Positions 1 to 5,419 are shown, numbered from the stretch's first letter. The stretch is DNA of 5,934 nucleotides from Pseudomonadota bacterium (GCA_021807465.1 JAKBCX010000115.1:1-5934), one strand, 5' to 3'. Notes: generated by a model from the sequence alone, not told the origin. Numbers and translations: made by a program.

Positions 1-568
1 TGCCAGCGGGCATTTCGCGCACACGCCCATGGGCCACCAGGGCGGCCCAGCGCAAAATCCGCATGGCCTCCGCGCCTTGCTTGTCCTGCTGGGCAATCAC
101 CTCGTTCAACTGGCCCATCTGCCTGCCGGCCAGCGCCGCCGGGGCGGTGAATACATCGCCCTTGTCCAATACCCAATCCAGCACCAGCGCTCCATTACGC
201 AGCAGCGTGGCACGGCGCGCGCCATCCGCCGCATCGGTCACCACAATGTCGTAGGCCACCGGCGCTGCCTCATCGGCATGGGCCGCGCCAAAAATGGCCA
301 GGTCGTGCAAATGGGTGCAGTTCTGCGTTTTCTGCCCGCGCTTGGGCACGTCGGCCAACGCCACGCCGGTAAAGGTTTCCGCAAGCTGCGCCATGGCGCC
401 CGGGCACATGGTCCAGGGCGAGCGCTTCATCTCGCTCGCCACGCTCGTAATCACCCCGTTCTCATGGCTAAGGATAACCACCATGCGGTGGTAGTCATCC
501 TCCAACTCGGCCGTCACCAAACCCTGTGCGGGTTCGATGAGTATGCGGCGGCGATACCCCGGCTGCAT
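1..568 (-). CDS. DUF2889 domain protein, 3' end cut by window edge
   Basis: Translating the minus strand from the ATG at 568-566 gives 189 codons open to the left edge with no stop, so the C-terminus lies outside the window. The protein resembles the uncharacterised DUF2889 family. An N-terminal arginine-rich strand (about residues 5-10) is followed by ELEDDYHRM (21-29), a PWTMCPGA segment (51-58) and CTHLHDLA (84-91). The conserved Cys55, Cys84, His86 and His88 could bind a metal or act in catalysis, but this is inference. There is no signal peptide or membrane segment. The start codon shares one base with the stop of the thiolase-like gene (TAATG) and has no clear Shine-Dalgarno, so translation is probably re-initiated after that gene. 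This links it to the DUF35/thiolase module. The biochemical function is unknown. The family call is from motif memory, not a search. Confidence 0.8.
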   Translation of the reverse strand, partial: MQPGYRRRILIEPAQGLVTAELEDDYHRMVVILSHENGVITSVASEMKRSPWTMCPGAMAQLAETFTGVALADVPKRGQKTQNCTHLHDLAIFGAAHADEAAPVAYDIVVTDAADGARRATLLRNGALVLDWVLDKGDVFTAPAALAGRQMGQLNEVIAQQDKQGAEAMRILRWAALVAHGRVREMPAG

Positions 569-1728
569 TAATCGCGCGCCAGCAGCAGGGCGGAAGCCAG
601 CGGCCCGCCGCCCGAGGCGGCAACCGCCACTTTCGGGTCACCCTTTATCTGCCGCTCGCCGCCCTGGCCGCGCAGCTGCACCACGGATTCATGCGCGAAG
701 CCAAACCCATGCAGCCGTCCCGCGCCAATCTGCCCGCCAAACGTGTTCAGCGGCAGCTCGCCATCCAGCGCGATGCGGCGCCCGCCCTCGATGAACTTGC
801 CGCCTTCGCCCACGCCGCAGAAGCCCAGCCCTTCCAGCCAGGTGAGCGCGAGGAAGGCAAAGCCGTCGTAAAGCTGCACCGTGTCCACATCCTTGGGCTT
901 GTAGTCGGTGTTTTTCCACAGCTCCGCGCCGGTGGGGTACGAGGCCATGAATTCCGTCTGGTCCCAGCTATGGCGCTCAGACCGGTAGGCGGAGGCCGCG
1001 ATGCGGATGGGCGTTGCTTTCACCTCACCCAGCGCGTCGCCCGCGGAGACGATGAGCACGGTCGAGGCATCGGAGAACCGGTCGCAATCGAACAGGCACA
1101 TGGGCTCGGCGATCAGGCGCGATTCCATGTATTGCTCAAGCGTCAGCGGCTCCCGCACCAAGGCGCGCGGGTTCAGCATCGCATTCTTGCGGTCGGTGAG
1201 CGAAATCTGCGCCAGTTGCTCGCGCGTCATGCCGTATTTCTTCACATGGCGCATGGCATATTGCGCCACCCAGGTTACGGCGGAGGTGGCGTTGAAGGGC
1301 GCGGTCCATTGCGAGCCGGATTCGACGCGGCCAGGGCGCGGCATGGGATAATCCTGCGGGCGGGCCATCGCCGCGGCCTCGTACACCGTGCGGAAGCAGA
1401 TGACATGGCGCGCCAGCCCCGCCTTTACGGCGGCGGCGGCGGTGGCCACGGCGCCAAGCTGGGCCGAGGTCTCCATGCCGCCATTATACCAGCGCACCTT
1501 CAAATGCAGCGCGTCGATCAGGTCTTCCGCGCCCACGGGCGAGAACCCGAGATAGCCGGACATTTTGCCGGGATAGGTGGAAATACCGTCAATATCCGCG
1601 AGCGACAGGCCGGAATCATCCAGCGCCTCGCGGATGGCATCCATGGTGAGGAGCAGCGGGTGGCGGGTGAGCTTCTGGCCAACCTGCGACTGGCCGATGC
1701 CGGTGATATACGCTTCCTTGCTGGCCAT
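568..1728 (-). CDS. Thiolase-fold protein, Ltp2-like acyl-CoA aldolase/lyase candidate
   Basis: This 386-residue protein has the length and layout of lipid-transfer/SCP-x type thiolases: an ITGIGQSQVG start, a YDGFAF segment at 288-293, NTFGG at 328-332 and GRLHGFG at 337-343. The usual nucleophilic cysteine is missing; the matching region near 83-90 reads GGMETSAQ. The C-terminal catalytic cysteine is also missing, with ASGGG at 371-375. True thiolysis or Claisen condensation is therefore unlikely. Ltp2, which forms a complex with a DUF35 partner and cleaves a steroid side chain by retro-aldol reaction, is the closest precedent, and a DUF35 gene lies 3 nt upstream here. Tyr288 and His340 are candidate active-site residues by inference. 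The ATG at 1728 follows an AGGAAGG-type ribosome site inside the last codons of the DUF35 gene. The substrate cannot be read from sequence; a 3-hydroxyacyl-CoA with a branched or cyclic acyl part is the best guess. Confidence 0.88.
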   Translation of the reverse strand: MASKEAYITGIGQSQVGQKLTRHPLLLTMDAIREALDDSGLSLADIDGISTYPGKMSGYLGFSPVGAEDLIDALHLKVRWYNGGMETSAQLGAVATAAAAVKAGLARHVICFRTVYEAAAMARPQDYPMPRPGRVESGSQWTAPFNATSAVTWVAQYAMRHVKKYGMTREQLAQISLTDRKNAMLNPRALVREPLTLEQYMESRLIAEPMCLFDCDRFSDASTVLIVSAGDALGEVKATPIRIAASAYRSERHSWDQTEFMASYPTGAELWKNTDYKPKDVDTVQLYDGFAFLALTWLEGLGFCGVGEGGKFIEGGRRIALDGELPLNTFGGQIGAGRLHGFGFAHESVVQLRGQGGERQIKGDPKVAVAASGGGPLASALLLARD

Positions 1729-1731
1729 GCT

Positions 1732-2136
1732 TCAACCCACCTTCCTGAACAGCGGCAGCCACACATCGTCCTGCTGCAGGAACGACACTTCCACCTTGTC
1801 ACCAATCTCCACCTCGTTCACCGCGCAATCGATGATGTTGGTGGTGAGAAACACGCCCGGCGCGCCATCTATCGCCACGCGGGCGATGACGAACGGAACC
1901 TCCATGGCGGGGTTCCATTTCTGGTGGTTGATCGTGAAGGTATCAACAACCCCAGTACCTGGCACCACGCTCGGCGCCACGTTTTCCGAAAGGCACTGAA
2001 AACATATGGGGCGCGGCGGATGCAGGAAGGTCTTGCAATCCTGGCATTGCAGGAAGCGCAGCTTTCCATCTTCCCCGCTTGTCCAGAAAAACCGGTTATC
2101 CGGGTCGAGCCGGGGCAGAGGCCTTGGTGATGACAT
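1732..2136 (-). CDS. DUF35 zinc-ribbon/OB-fold acyl-CoA-binding partner protein
   Basis: This 134-residue protein starts at the ATG at 2136. It has a rubredoxin-like zinc ribbon with Cys31, Cys34, Cys45 and Cys48 (CxxC-x10-CxxC), then an OB-fold from about residue 55 to the end (VPGTGVVDTFTI, later VGDKVEV-like strands). The N-terminal PRPLPRLDPDNRFFW helix segment is typical of DUF35 proteins. These proteins usually have no activity alone and form obligate complexes with thiolase-fold enzymes, placing the acyl-CoA. The ChsH2 DUF35 domain with Ltp2 is the known example. The gene sits 7 nt after the P450 stop and 3 nt before the thiolase-like ATG, so the pair is probably made together. The frame extends upstream to 2319, but that part overlaps the P450 end and carries no DUF35 similarity, so the start at 2136 is preferred. 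The ribosome site is weak (GGGA near 2148-2151), suggesting coupling to the P450. Confidence 0.92.
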   Translation of the reverse strand: MSSPRPLPRLDPDNRFFWTSGEDGKLRFLQCQDCKTFLHPPRPICFQCLSENVAPSVVPGTGVVDTFTINHQKWNPAMEVPFVIARVAIDGAPGVFLTTNIIDCAVNEVEIGDKVEVSFLQQDDVWLPLFRKVG

Positions 2137-2143
2137 TCTTGAA

Positions 2144-3403
2144 TTAATCCCAACGTATCGGTAGTGAATCAATAGCCAAAATATTGCCGCCATGGAATTT
2201 GGCCGGCCTGGTCTCGTCCATCCTGAACAGCGGCAGGCGGGCAAGCACCTCTTCGTAAACAACCTGCAATTCCACACGCGCCAGATGCGAGCCAAGGCAG
2301 CGATGCGGGCCAACGCCAAAGGCGATATGCATCTTGTTCTCGCGGTTCATGTCGAATTTTTCCGGCTCGGGGAATTCGCGCGCATCCAAATCGGCGCCGG
2401 GCAGGAAAATAACCAGCCTCTCGCCTTTCTTCATCGGCCAGCCGCCCAGCTCGGCATCCTTGGCCAGGGCGCGCACCGGGGCGGTAAAGGTGTAGCGGCG
2501 CAGAATTTCCTCCGCCGCCTCGGGAATCAGCTTGGGGTTGGCGCGCAGCTCGGCCTGGAAGCCGGGGTTGAGCGCGAGGTGGCGGATGCCGTAGCCAAGG
2601 CCGTTAATCACCGTATCCAGCCCAGCGATGAAGAGCAGGACGCCGTAATCCTCCATCAGCTCCATCGTCATCGGCTTACCGTCAACCTCGGCCTGCCAGA
2701 GCAGGCTGATAAGGTCATCCTTCGGTTCCTTGCGGCGCGCCTCCAAGGTTTCGCGCATCGCATCGGCCACTTTGCGGGAGCGGAACACGTAATCGATGGG
2801 GCTTTGCGCCGGGGCCAGATGCTCATGCACCAGCACGCGGAACGCCGCCAGGCGCTCTACCGGCAGGCCGAGCATTTTCAGAAACACCGTCACCGGCAGC
2901 GGCTCGGCCACGGCGGAAATGAAATCGCAATGCCCCTGCTTGGCAACGGCATCGATAAGCTCTCCGGCGAAGGCGCGGATATCTTCCTTGCGCGCGGCCA
3001 TGGCCTTGGGCGAAAAGGCGGCCTGCAGCGGCGCGCGGTAAATGGTATGCGCCGGCGGGTCCAGGTTTATGGGCGTGGCGTTGGGCACATGGCCAAAATC
3101 CGGCGGCAGATGCGCCTTTAACGCCGCCATGGCCTCCGGAGGAGTGATGTTGCTGGTAAACGTCGCGGTATCGCGCGAGAGGGCGTAATTCTCGGCATGG
3201 CCGGTTACCACCCAGTGCCCCATGTTGCGCGGCGTCCAGAACACCGGCGGGGCCACGCGCAGCAGCTCCAGCACGCGCTTATGCGGGTCCTGCGTCAGGC
3301 CGGGGTCCAGGTACATATCGAAATCATACACGGCCGCATCTGGCACATGAGCGGGCTTGGCAACGGCGGGGCTAAGCCCGGCGGCAGTCTTGTCCATGGT
3401 CAT
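2144..3403 (-). CDS. Soluble class I cytochrome P450, CYP101-like
   Basis: This is a complete 419-residue bacterial P450 with no membrane anchor. Visible motifs are the I-helix AGLDT (260-264, with the acid-alcohol pair Asp263-Thr264), the K-helix ExxR (Glu299, Arg302) and the heme loop FGVGPHRCLG (362-371), with Cys369 as the heme thiolate ligand. The N-terminal HVPDAAVYDFDMY (19-31), the LLFIAGLDTV I-helix and GADLDAREFPEP (336-347) resemble P450cam (CYP101) more than other families. CYP101-type enzymes hydroxylate terpenoid or alicyclic substrates using a ferredoxin and a ferredoxin reductase; neither is in this window, so they must be encoded elsewhere. The first ATG follows a near-perfect AAGGAGG with 5-nt spacing, which fixes the start; Met3 is an unlikely alternative. 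The gene heads the tight P450-DUF35-thiolase-DUF2889 run, so it probably makes the hydroxyl group that this module later uses. The substrate is unknown. Confidence 0.95.
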   Translation of the reverse strand: MTMDKTAAGLSPAVAKPAHVPDAAVYDFDMYLDPGLTQDPHKRVLELLRVAPPVFWTPRNMGHWVVTGHAENYALSRDTATFTSNITPPEAMAALKAHLPPDFGHVPNATPINLDPPAHTIYRAPLQAAFSPKAMAARKEDIRAFAGELIDAVAKQGHCDFISAVAEPLPVTVFLKMLGLPVERLAAFRVLVHEHLAPAQSPIDYVFRSRKVADAMRETLEARRKEPKDDLISLLWQAEVDGKPMTMELMEDYGVLLFIAGLDTVINGLGYGIRHLALNPGFQAELRANPKLIPEAAEEILRRYTFTAPVRALAKDAELGGWPMKKGERLVIFLPGADLDAREFPEPEKFDMNRENKMHIAFGVGPHRCLGSHLARVELQVVYEEVLARLPLFRMDETRPAKFHGGNILAIDSLPIRWD

Positions 3404-3408
3404 GTCAA

Positions 3409-3415
3409 CCTCCTT
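3409..3415 (-). promoter_or_regulatory. Strong Shine-Dalgarno of the P450 gene
   Basis: The minus strand reads AAGGAGG, 5 nt before the P450 ATG. It is the best ribosome site in the window and supports the start at 3403 and high translation at the head of the four-gene unit. Confidence 0.8.
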
Positions 3416-3471
3416 GGCGCTTCCTAAGAGCTTCCTGCCGCCGCACCGTCTTGCGCGGATGGCTGACGGAC

Positions 3472-3493
3472 AATTTGCCCACTAAATTTGGCC
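3472..3493. repeat. Paired AATTTG(C/G)CC direct repeats upstream of the P450 gene
   Basis: AATTTGCCC at 3472-3480 and AATTTGGCC at 3485-3493 differ by one base and are offset by 13 nt. They sit about 70-90 nt upstream of the P450 ATG, in the AT-richer part of an otherwise GC-rich spacer. The position would suit an activator or repressor site or part of a promoter, but no clear -35/-10 pair was found. Chance is possible. Confidence 0.3.
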
Positions 3494-3503
3494 AGCCCGT
3501 AAC

Positions 3504-3543
3504 GTGGCCGCTCCGCCAAAGCATGGCGGCGGCGCGCGGCCGC
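3504..3543. other. Nested GC-rich inverted repeat after the SDR gene
   Basis: An inner perfect 6-bp stem pairs CCGCCA (3513-3518) with TGGCGG (3524-3529) over a 5-nt loop. An outer arm, GTGGCCGC (3504-3511), pairs with GCGGCCGC (3536-3543) with one G-U-type pair. It starts about 33 nt beyond the SDR stop on the minus strand. No T-run follows in either direction, so it is not a standard intrinsic terminator. It could be an mRNA-stabilising or Rho-related structure. In DNA this GC-rich such hairpins also arise by chance. Confidence 0.35.
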
Positions 3544-3576
3544 TTCAAGCAGCCGGGCCAAATACCGTGCCCGCGA

Positions 3577-4422
3577 TTACGCGATCTTCGCCGCCCCCTG
3601 GCGGAATGCGGCCATCGAGCCGCCATCCACCAGCAAATCGCAGCCGGAGATGAAGCTGGCCTCGGCGCTGACCAGGAACTGGGCGGCGAGTGCGATGTCG
3701 CTGGCAACGCCTGGGCGGCCAAGCGGGGCGGCATTCTGCATGGCAGCACCACCCGGCGTTTGCACTTCCTTTTGCCCCATCGGGGTCAAGATCATACCCG
3801 GCGAGATGGAGCTGATACGCGCGCCAAGAAGACCCCAGGCAATGGCGCGGCGCTGGGTGAGGGCCAGCACGGCCTGCTTGCTGAGCGAATAGGAAATGCC
3901 GGCCAGCTTCTCCGCATCGCCCTGCGCCATGCCATTCATCAGCGCCATGATATTGGCCATGAAATCCGGCGCCAGCGGGTCCGCCATAAGGGTGGCTGCC
4001 TCCGGGATTTGCGGCATGAGGTGCCCGGCGGTGGAAGCGATCATCACGGCGGCGGAGCCAGAGCGCAGCAACGGCTCGATGGCATCCAGCAGCCTGACCG
4101 TGGCCACCAAATTAACCTGCATAATCGGCTCGGCCTTGGCGAGGGAGGGCGAAAGCCCCGCCGTATGGATAAGGGTAAGGGGCAGATCGCCCTGCTGCAT
4201 GTCCGCCATAATGGCGGAGAGCAGCGCCGCGCTGCCCAGATCGCCCTGGTGCACGCCGGTAACGGTATAGCCCTCTGCCTGCAGCTCTTCAGCAAACTGG
4301 GCGAGCTTGGGGGAGGCGTCGGTCAGGACGAGATCTTGCGTGGTGCCGAGCAGCCGGGCGCAGGCTTTGCCCATGCCGCCCGAAGCCCCGGTAATAAGCG
4401 CCTTACGCCGTGTGATGGCCAT
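3577..4422 (-). CDS. Short-chain dehydrogenase/reductase, 3-alpha-HSDH/carbonyl-reductase-like
   Basis: This 281-residue classical SDR has a Rossmann fold with TGASGGMG at 11-18, acidic Asp35 at the end of strand 2 (favouring NAD(H)), Asn104, Ser130 and the catalytic YSLSK (Tyr178, Lys182), then DGGS near 267. The Ser-to-Tyr distance is 48 residues, against about 13 in ordinary SDRs, because of a Met- and Ala-rich insertion. A similar insertion and a similar region after the catalytic lysine (RRAIAWG versus KRAAAWG) occur in Comamonas testosteroni 3-alpha-hydroxysteroid dehydrogenase/carbonyl reductase, as I recall that sequence. The likely reaction is NAD-linked oxidation of a cyclic secondary alcohol, or the reverse. 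The ATG at 4422 has a GGGAG ribosome site 7 nt upstream. The gene lies between the E2-like gene (74 nt away, with a hairpin) and the P450 (173 nt away), so it may be transcribed separately from either. Confidence 0.9.
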   Translation of the reverse strand: MAITRRKALITGASGGMGKACARLLGTTQDLVLTDASPKLAQFAEELQAEGYTVTGVHQGDLGSAALLSAIMADMQQGDLPLTLIHTAGLSPSLAKAEPIMQVNLVATVRLLDAIEPLLRSGSAAVMIASTAGHLMPQIPEAATLMADPLAPDFMANIMALMNGMAQGDAEKLAGISYSLSKQAVLALTQRRAIAWGLLGARISSISPGMILTPMGQKEVQTPGGAAMQNAAPLGRPGVASDIALAAQFLVSAEASFISGCDLLVDGGSMAAFRQGAAKIA

Positions 4423-4448
4423 GTAGTTTCTCCCTACCTACGCAATTT

Positions 4449-4464
4449 ATGTAATTATGTAATT
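4449..4464. repeat. Tandem 8-bp repeat ATGTAATT x2 in an AT-rich patch
   Basis: Two perfect copies of ATGTAATT lie side by side in the spacer between the E2-like gene and the SDR, in a 25-bp AT-rich island unlike the surroundings. The patch follows the GC-rich hairpin in the minus-strand direction and precedes the SDR ribosome site. It may serve as the loose U-rich tail of a terminator, as a -10 region for the SDR, or as a regulator site. The sequence does not settle which. Confidence 0.5.
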
Positions 4465-4465
4465 A

Positions 4466-4489
4466 GCGCCCGCCTTGCAGGGCGGGCGC
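4466..4489 (-). terminator. GC-rich hairpin after the E2-like gene, terminator or attenuator
   Basis: A perfect 9-bp stem pairs GCGCCCGCC (4466-4474) with GGCGGGCGC (4481-4489) over a 6-nt loop, 7 nt past the E2-like stop codon on the minus strand. It is followed on that strand by TAATTACATAATT, which is AT-rich but not a clean T-run. Stem strength and position fit an intrinsic terminator or partial attenuator that lowers read-through into the SDR. On the plus strand the sequence after the stem is GC-rich, so plus-strand termination is unlikely. Confidence 0.55.
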
Positions 4490-4496
4490 GGCGCGA

Positions 4497-5207
4497 TCAG
4501 GCCTGGTCCCATTGGGTGAGCGCGGCGGCGATTTTGCGCACAAAGCGCGCCGCATCGGCCCCGTTGATAACACGGTGGTCGTAGCTCAGCGAGAGCGGCA
4601 AAATCTGGCGCGGGGCAAATTCATGCCCGTTCCATACCGGCCTTGTCTGCACGCTGGTAACACCCAGAATGGCCACTTCCGGCGCATTGATGATGGGCGT
4701 GAAATACGTGCCGCCAATGCCGCCCAGCGAGGAGATGGAGAAGCAGCCGCCCTGCATCTTGTCCAGCGGCAGGCCCTTGGAACGCGCCTGAAGGGAAACC
4801 TCCTTCAGCTCTGCGGCCAGGGTGTGGATGTCCTTCTGGTCCGCATCGCGCAGCACGGGCACGAGCAGGCCGAGCGGGCCATCGACCGCGATGCCGATAT
4901 GGAAGAATTTCTTCATCACCAGCGTCTCGCCATCGGGCGTGAGCGAGGCGTTGAATTGCGGGTAGGCCTTGAGCGCCTCCACCACCGCCTTGATGAGGAA
5001 AATGAGGGGCGAAACCTTTTTTTCCATCGTCTTGCGGTAGGCTTCCAGCCCGGTCACATCCGCATCGTCCTGGTGCGTTACATGCGGGATGGTGCTGGCA
5101 TTGGTGACCATCGTCTTGGCCACGATCTTCTGGAAGCGGGTGCGCTTCACCGTCTCGATCTCGCCAAATTGCGCGAAATAGGCCTCGGGCGTCGTCTCGT
5201 TGCTCAC
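4497..5207 (-). CDS. Stand-alone 2-oxoacid dehydrogenase E2 acyltransferase catalytic domain
   Basis: The 236-residue product aligns by eye with the C-terminal catalytic domain of pyruvate-dehydrogenase E2 (Azotobacter/E. coli type): linker-like AYFAQFGEIE (9-18), IPHVTHQDDADVT near 40-52, CFSISSLGGIGGTYFTP near 155-171 and the active-site YDHRVINGADAARF around His211. The acid in the usual HxxxDG is Asn215, a variant also found in Azotobacter E2p. No lipoyl domain or E1/E3-binding domain precedes it: about 14 residues lie before the linker, and upstream frames show no such sequence. The enzyme would need a lipoyl group from another protein, or may act directly on acyl-CoA or another thioester. 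I prefer the GTG at 5207 because GGAG (5217-5214) lies 6 nt upstream; a longer form from a GTG at 5222 would add 5 residues but has a poor ribosome site. It is the first minus-strand gene after the divergent spacer, with a hairpin after its stop. Confidence 0.88.
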   Translation of the reverse strand: MSNETTPEAYFAQFGEIETVKRTRFQKIVAKTMVTNASTIPHVTHQDDADVTGLEAYRKTMEKKVSPLIFLIKAVVEALKAYPQFNASLTPDGETLVMKKFFHIGIAVDGPLGLLVPVLRDADQKDIHTLAAELKEVSLQARSKGLPLDKMQGGCFSISSLGGIGGTYFTPIINAPEVAILGVTSVQTRPVWNGHEFAPRQILPLSLSYDHRVINGADAARFVRKIAAALTQWDQA

Positions 5208-5209
5208 AT

Positions 5210-5217
5210 CTCTCTCC
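5210..5217 (-). promoter_or_regulatory. Shine-Dalgarno deciding the GTG start of the E2-like gene
   Basis: GGAGAGAG on the minus strand sits just before the GTG at 5207, with 6 nt between GGAG and the start. It would lie inside the coding region if the GTG at 5222 were used, so it favours the shorter protein. Confidence 0.6.
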
Positions 5218-5405
5218 AGCACATCCGGGGGGAGGCTTTCCTTAACCCTTCCGGGTGGTCAAGCCATGGGGATCGCGGCCAGGATGTCATCGCCGGGGCG
5301 GTGAAACAAGGTGGTGGCGGCCTGCCCATCGCATGGGCGATGATCGCGGTGCCATCTTGCCCCGCGCGCGGCGGGGCGCGAGGAGATTTGCACAATCAAC
5401 CTGGG

Positions 5406-5411
5406 TAGGAG
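5406..5411 (+). promoter_or_regulatory. Shine-Dalgarno of the plus-strand SDR gene
   Basis: TAGGAG lies 8 nt before the ATG at 5420. The in-frame codons upstream offer no other start, so this supports the chosen one. Confidence 0.6.
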
Positions 5412-5419
5412 TCCGGCCA

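Larger units (their letters stand above)
5208..5419. promoter_or_regulatory. Divergent intergenic control region
   Basis: This spacer of 212 nt separates the minus-strand E2-like gene from the plus-strand SDR and encodes no convincing protein. It contains several inverted repeats. CTTAACC (5241-5247) faces GGTCAAG (5257-5263), with one mismatch. GCCCAT (5324-5329) faces ATGGGC (5333-5338), overlapping an alternative stem CATCGC/GCGATG (5327-5342). CCCCGC (5360-5365) faces GCGGGG (5371-5376). A TTGACC at 5262-5257 on the minus strand could be a -35 for the E2-like gene, but no good -10 lies at 17 nt. The layout suggests shared control by a regulator; promoter positions could not be fixed by eye. 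Confidence 0.45.

Noticed and set aside
568..1728. Calling the thiolase-fold gene an acetyl-CoA acetyltransferase
   Set aside because: Both catalytic cysteines of that family are absent, so a name implying thiolysis would mislead.
691..2130. Long plus-strand open frame of 479 codons
   Set aside because: It runs antisense to the thiolase-fold and DUF35 genes, both of which have clear family motifs. Its product is rich in His, Arg and Gly with no recognisable domain, as expected of a GC-rich shadow frame.
1732..2319. Longer DUF35 protein of 195 residues starting inside the P450 gene
   Set aside because: The extra 61 residues are read out of frame from the P450 C-terminus and have no DUF35 features; the ATG at 2136 directly after the P450 stop fits family length.
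3451..4584. Plus-strand open frame of 377 codons, and a similar one at 4512-5408
   Set aside because: Both are antisense to well-supported SDR and E2-like genes, have shadow-like composition and show no family motifs.
5204..5395. Small minus-strand frame (63 codons, TTG start) ending in a GTGA overlap with the E2-like start
   Set aside because: The 4-nt overlap is suggestive of coupling, but the product is Pro/Arg-rich with no motif, no good ribosome site and a TTG start, so the overlap is probably chance.
5208..5419. Possible lost lipoyl or E1/E3-binding domain upstream of the E2-like gene
   Set aside because: Minus-strand frames through this spacer show no lipoyl-lysine motif and no peripheral-subunit-binding sequence, so a simple frameshift in a full-length E2 is not supported within this region.
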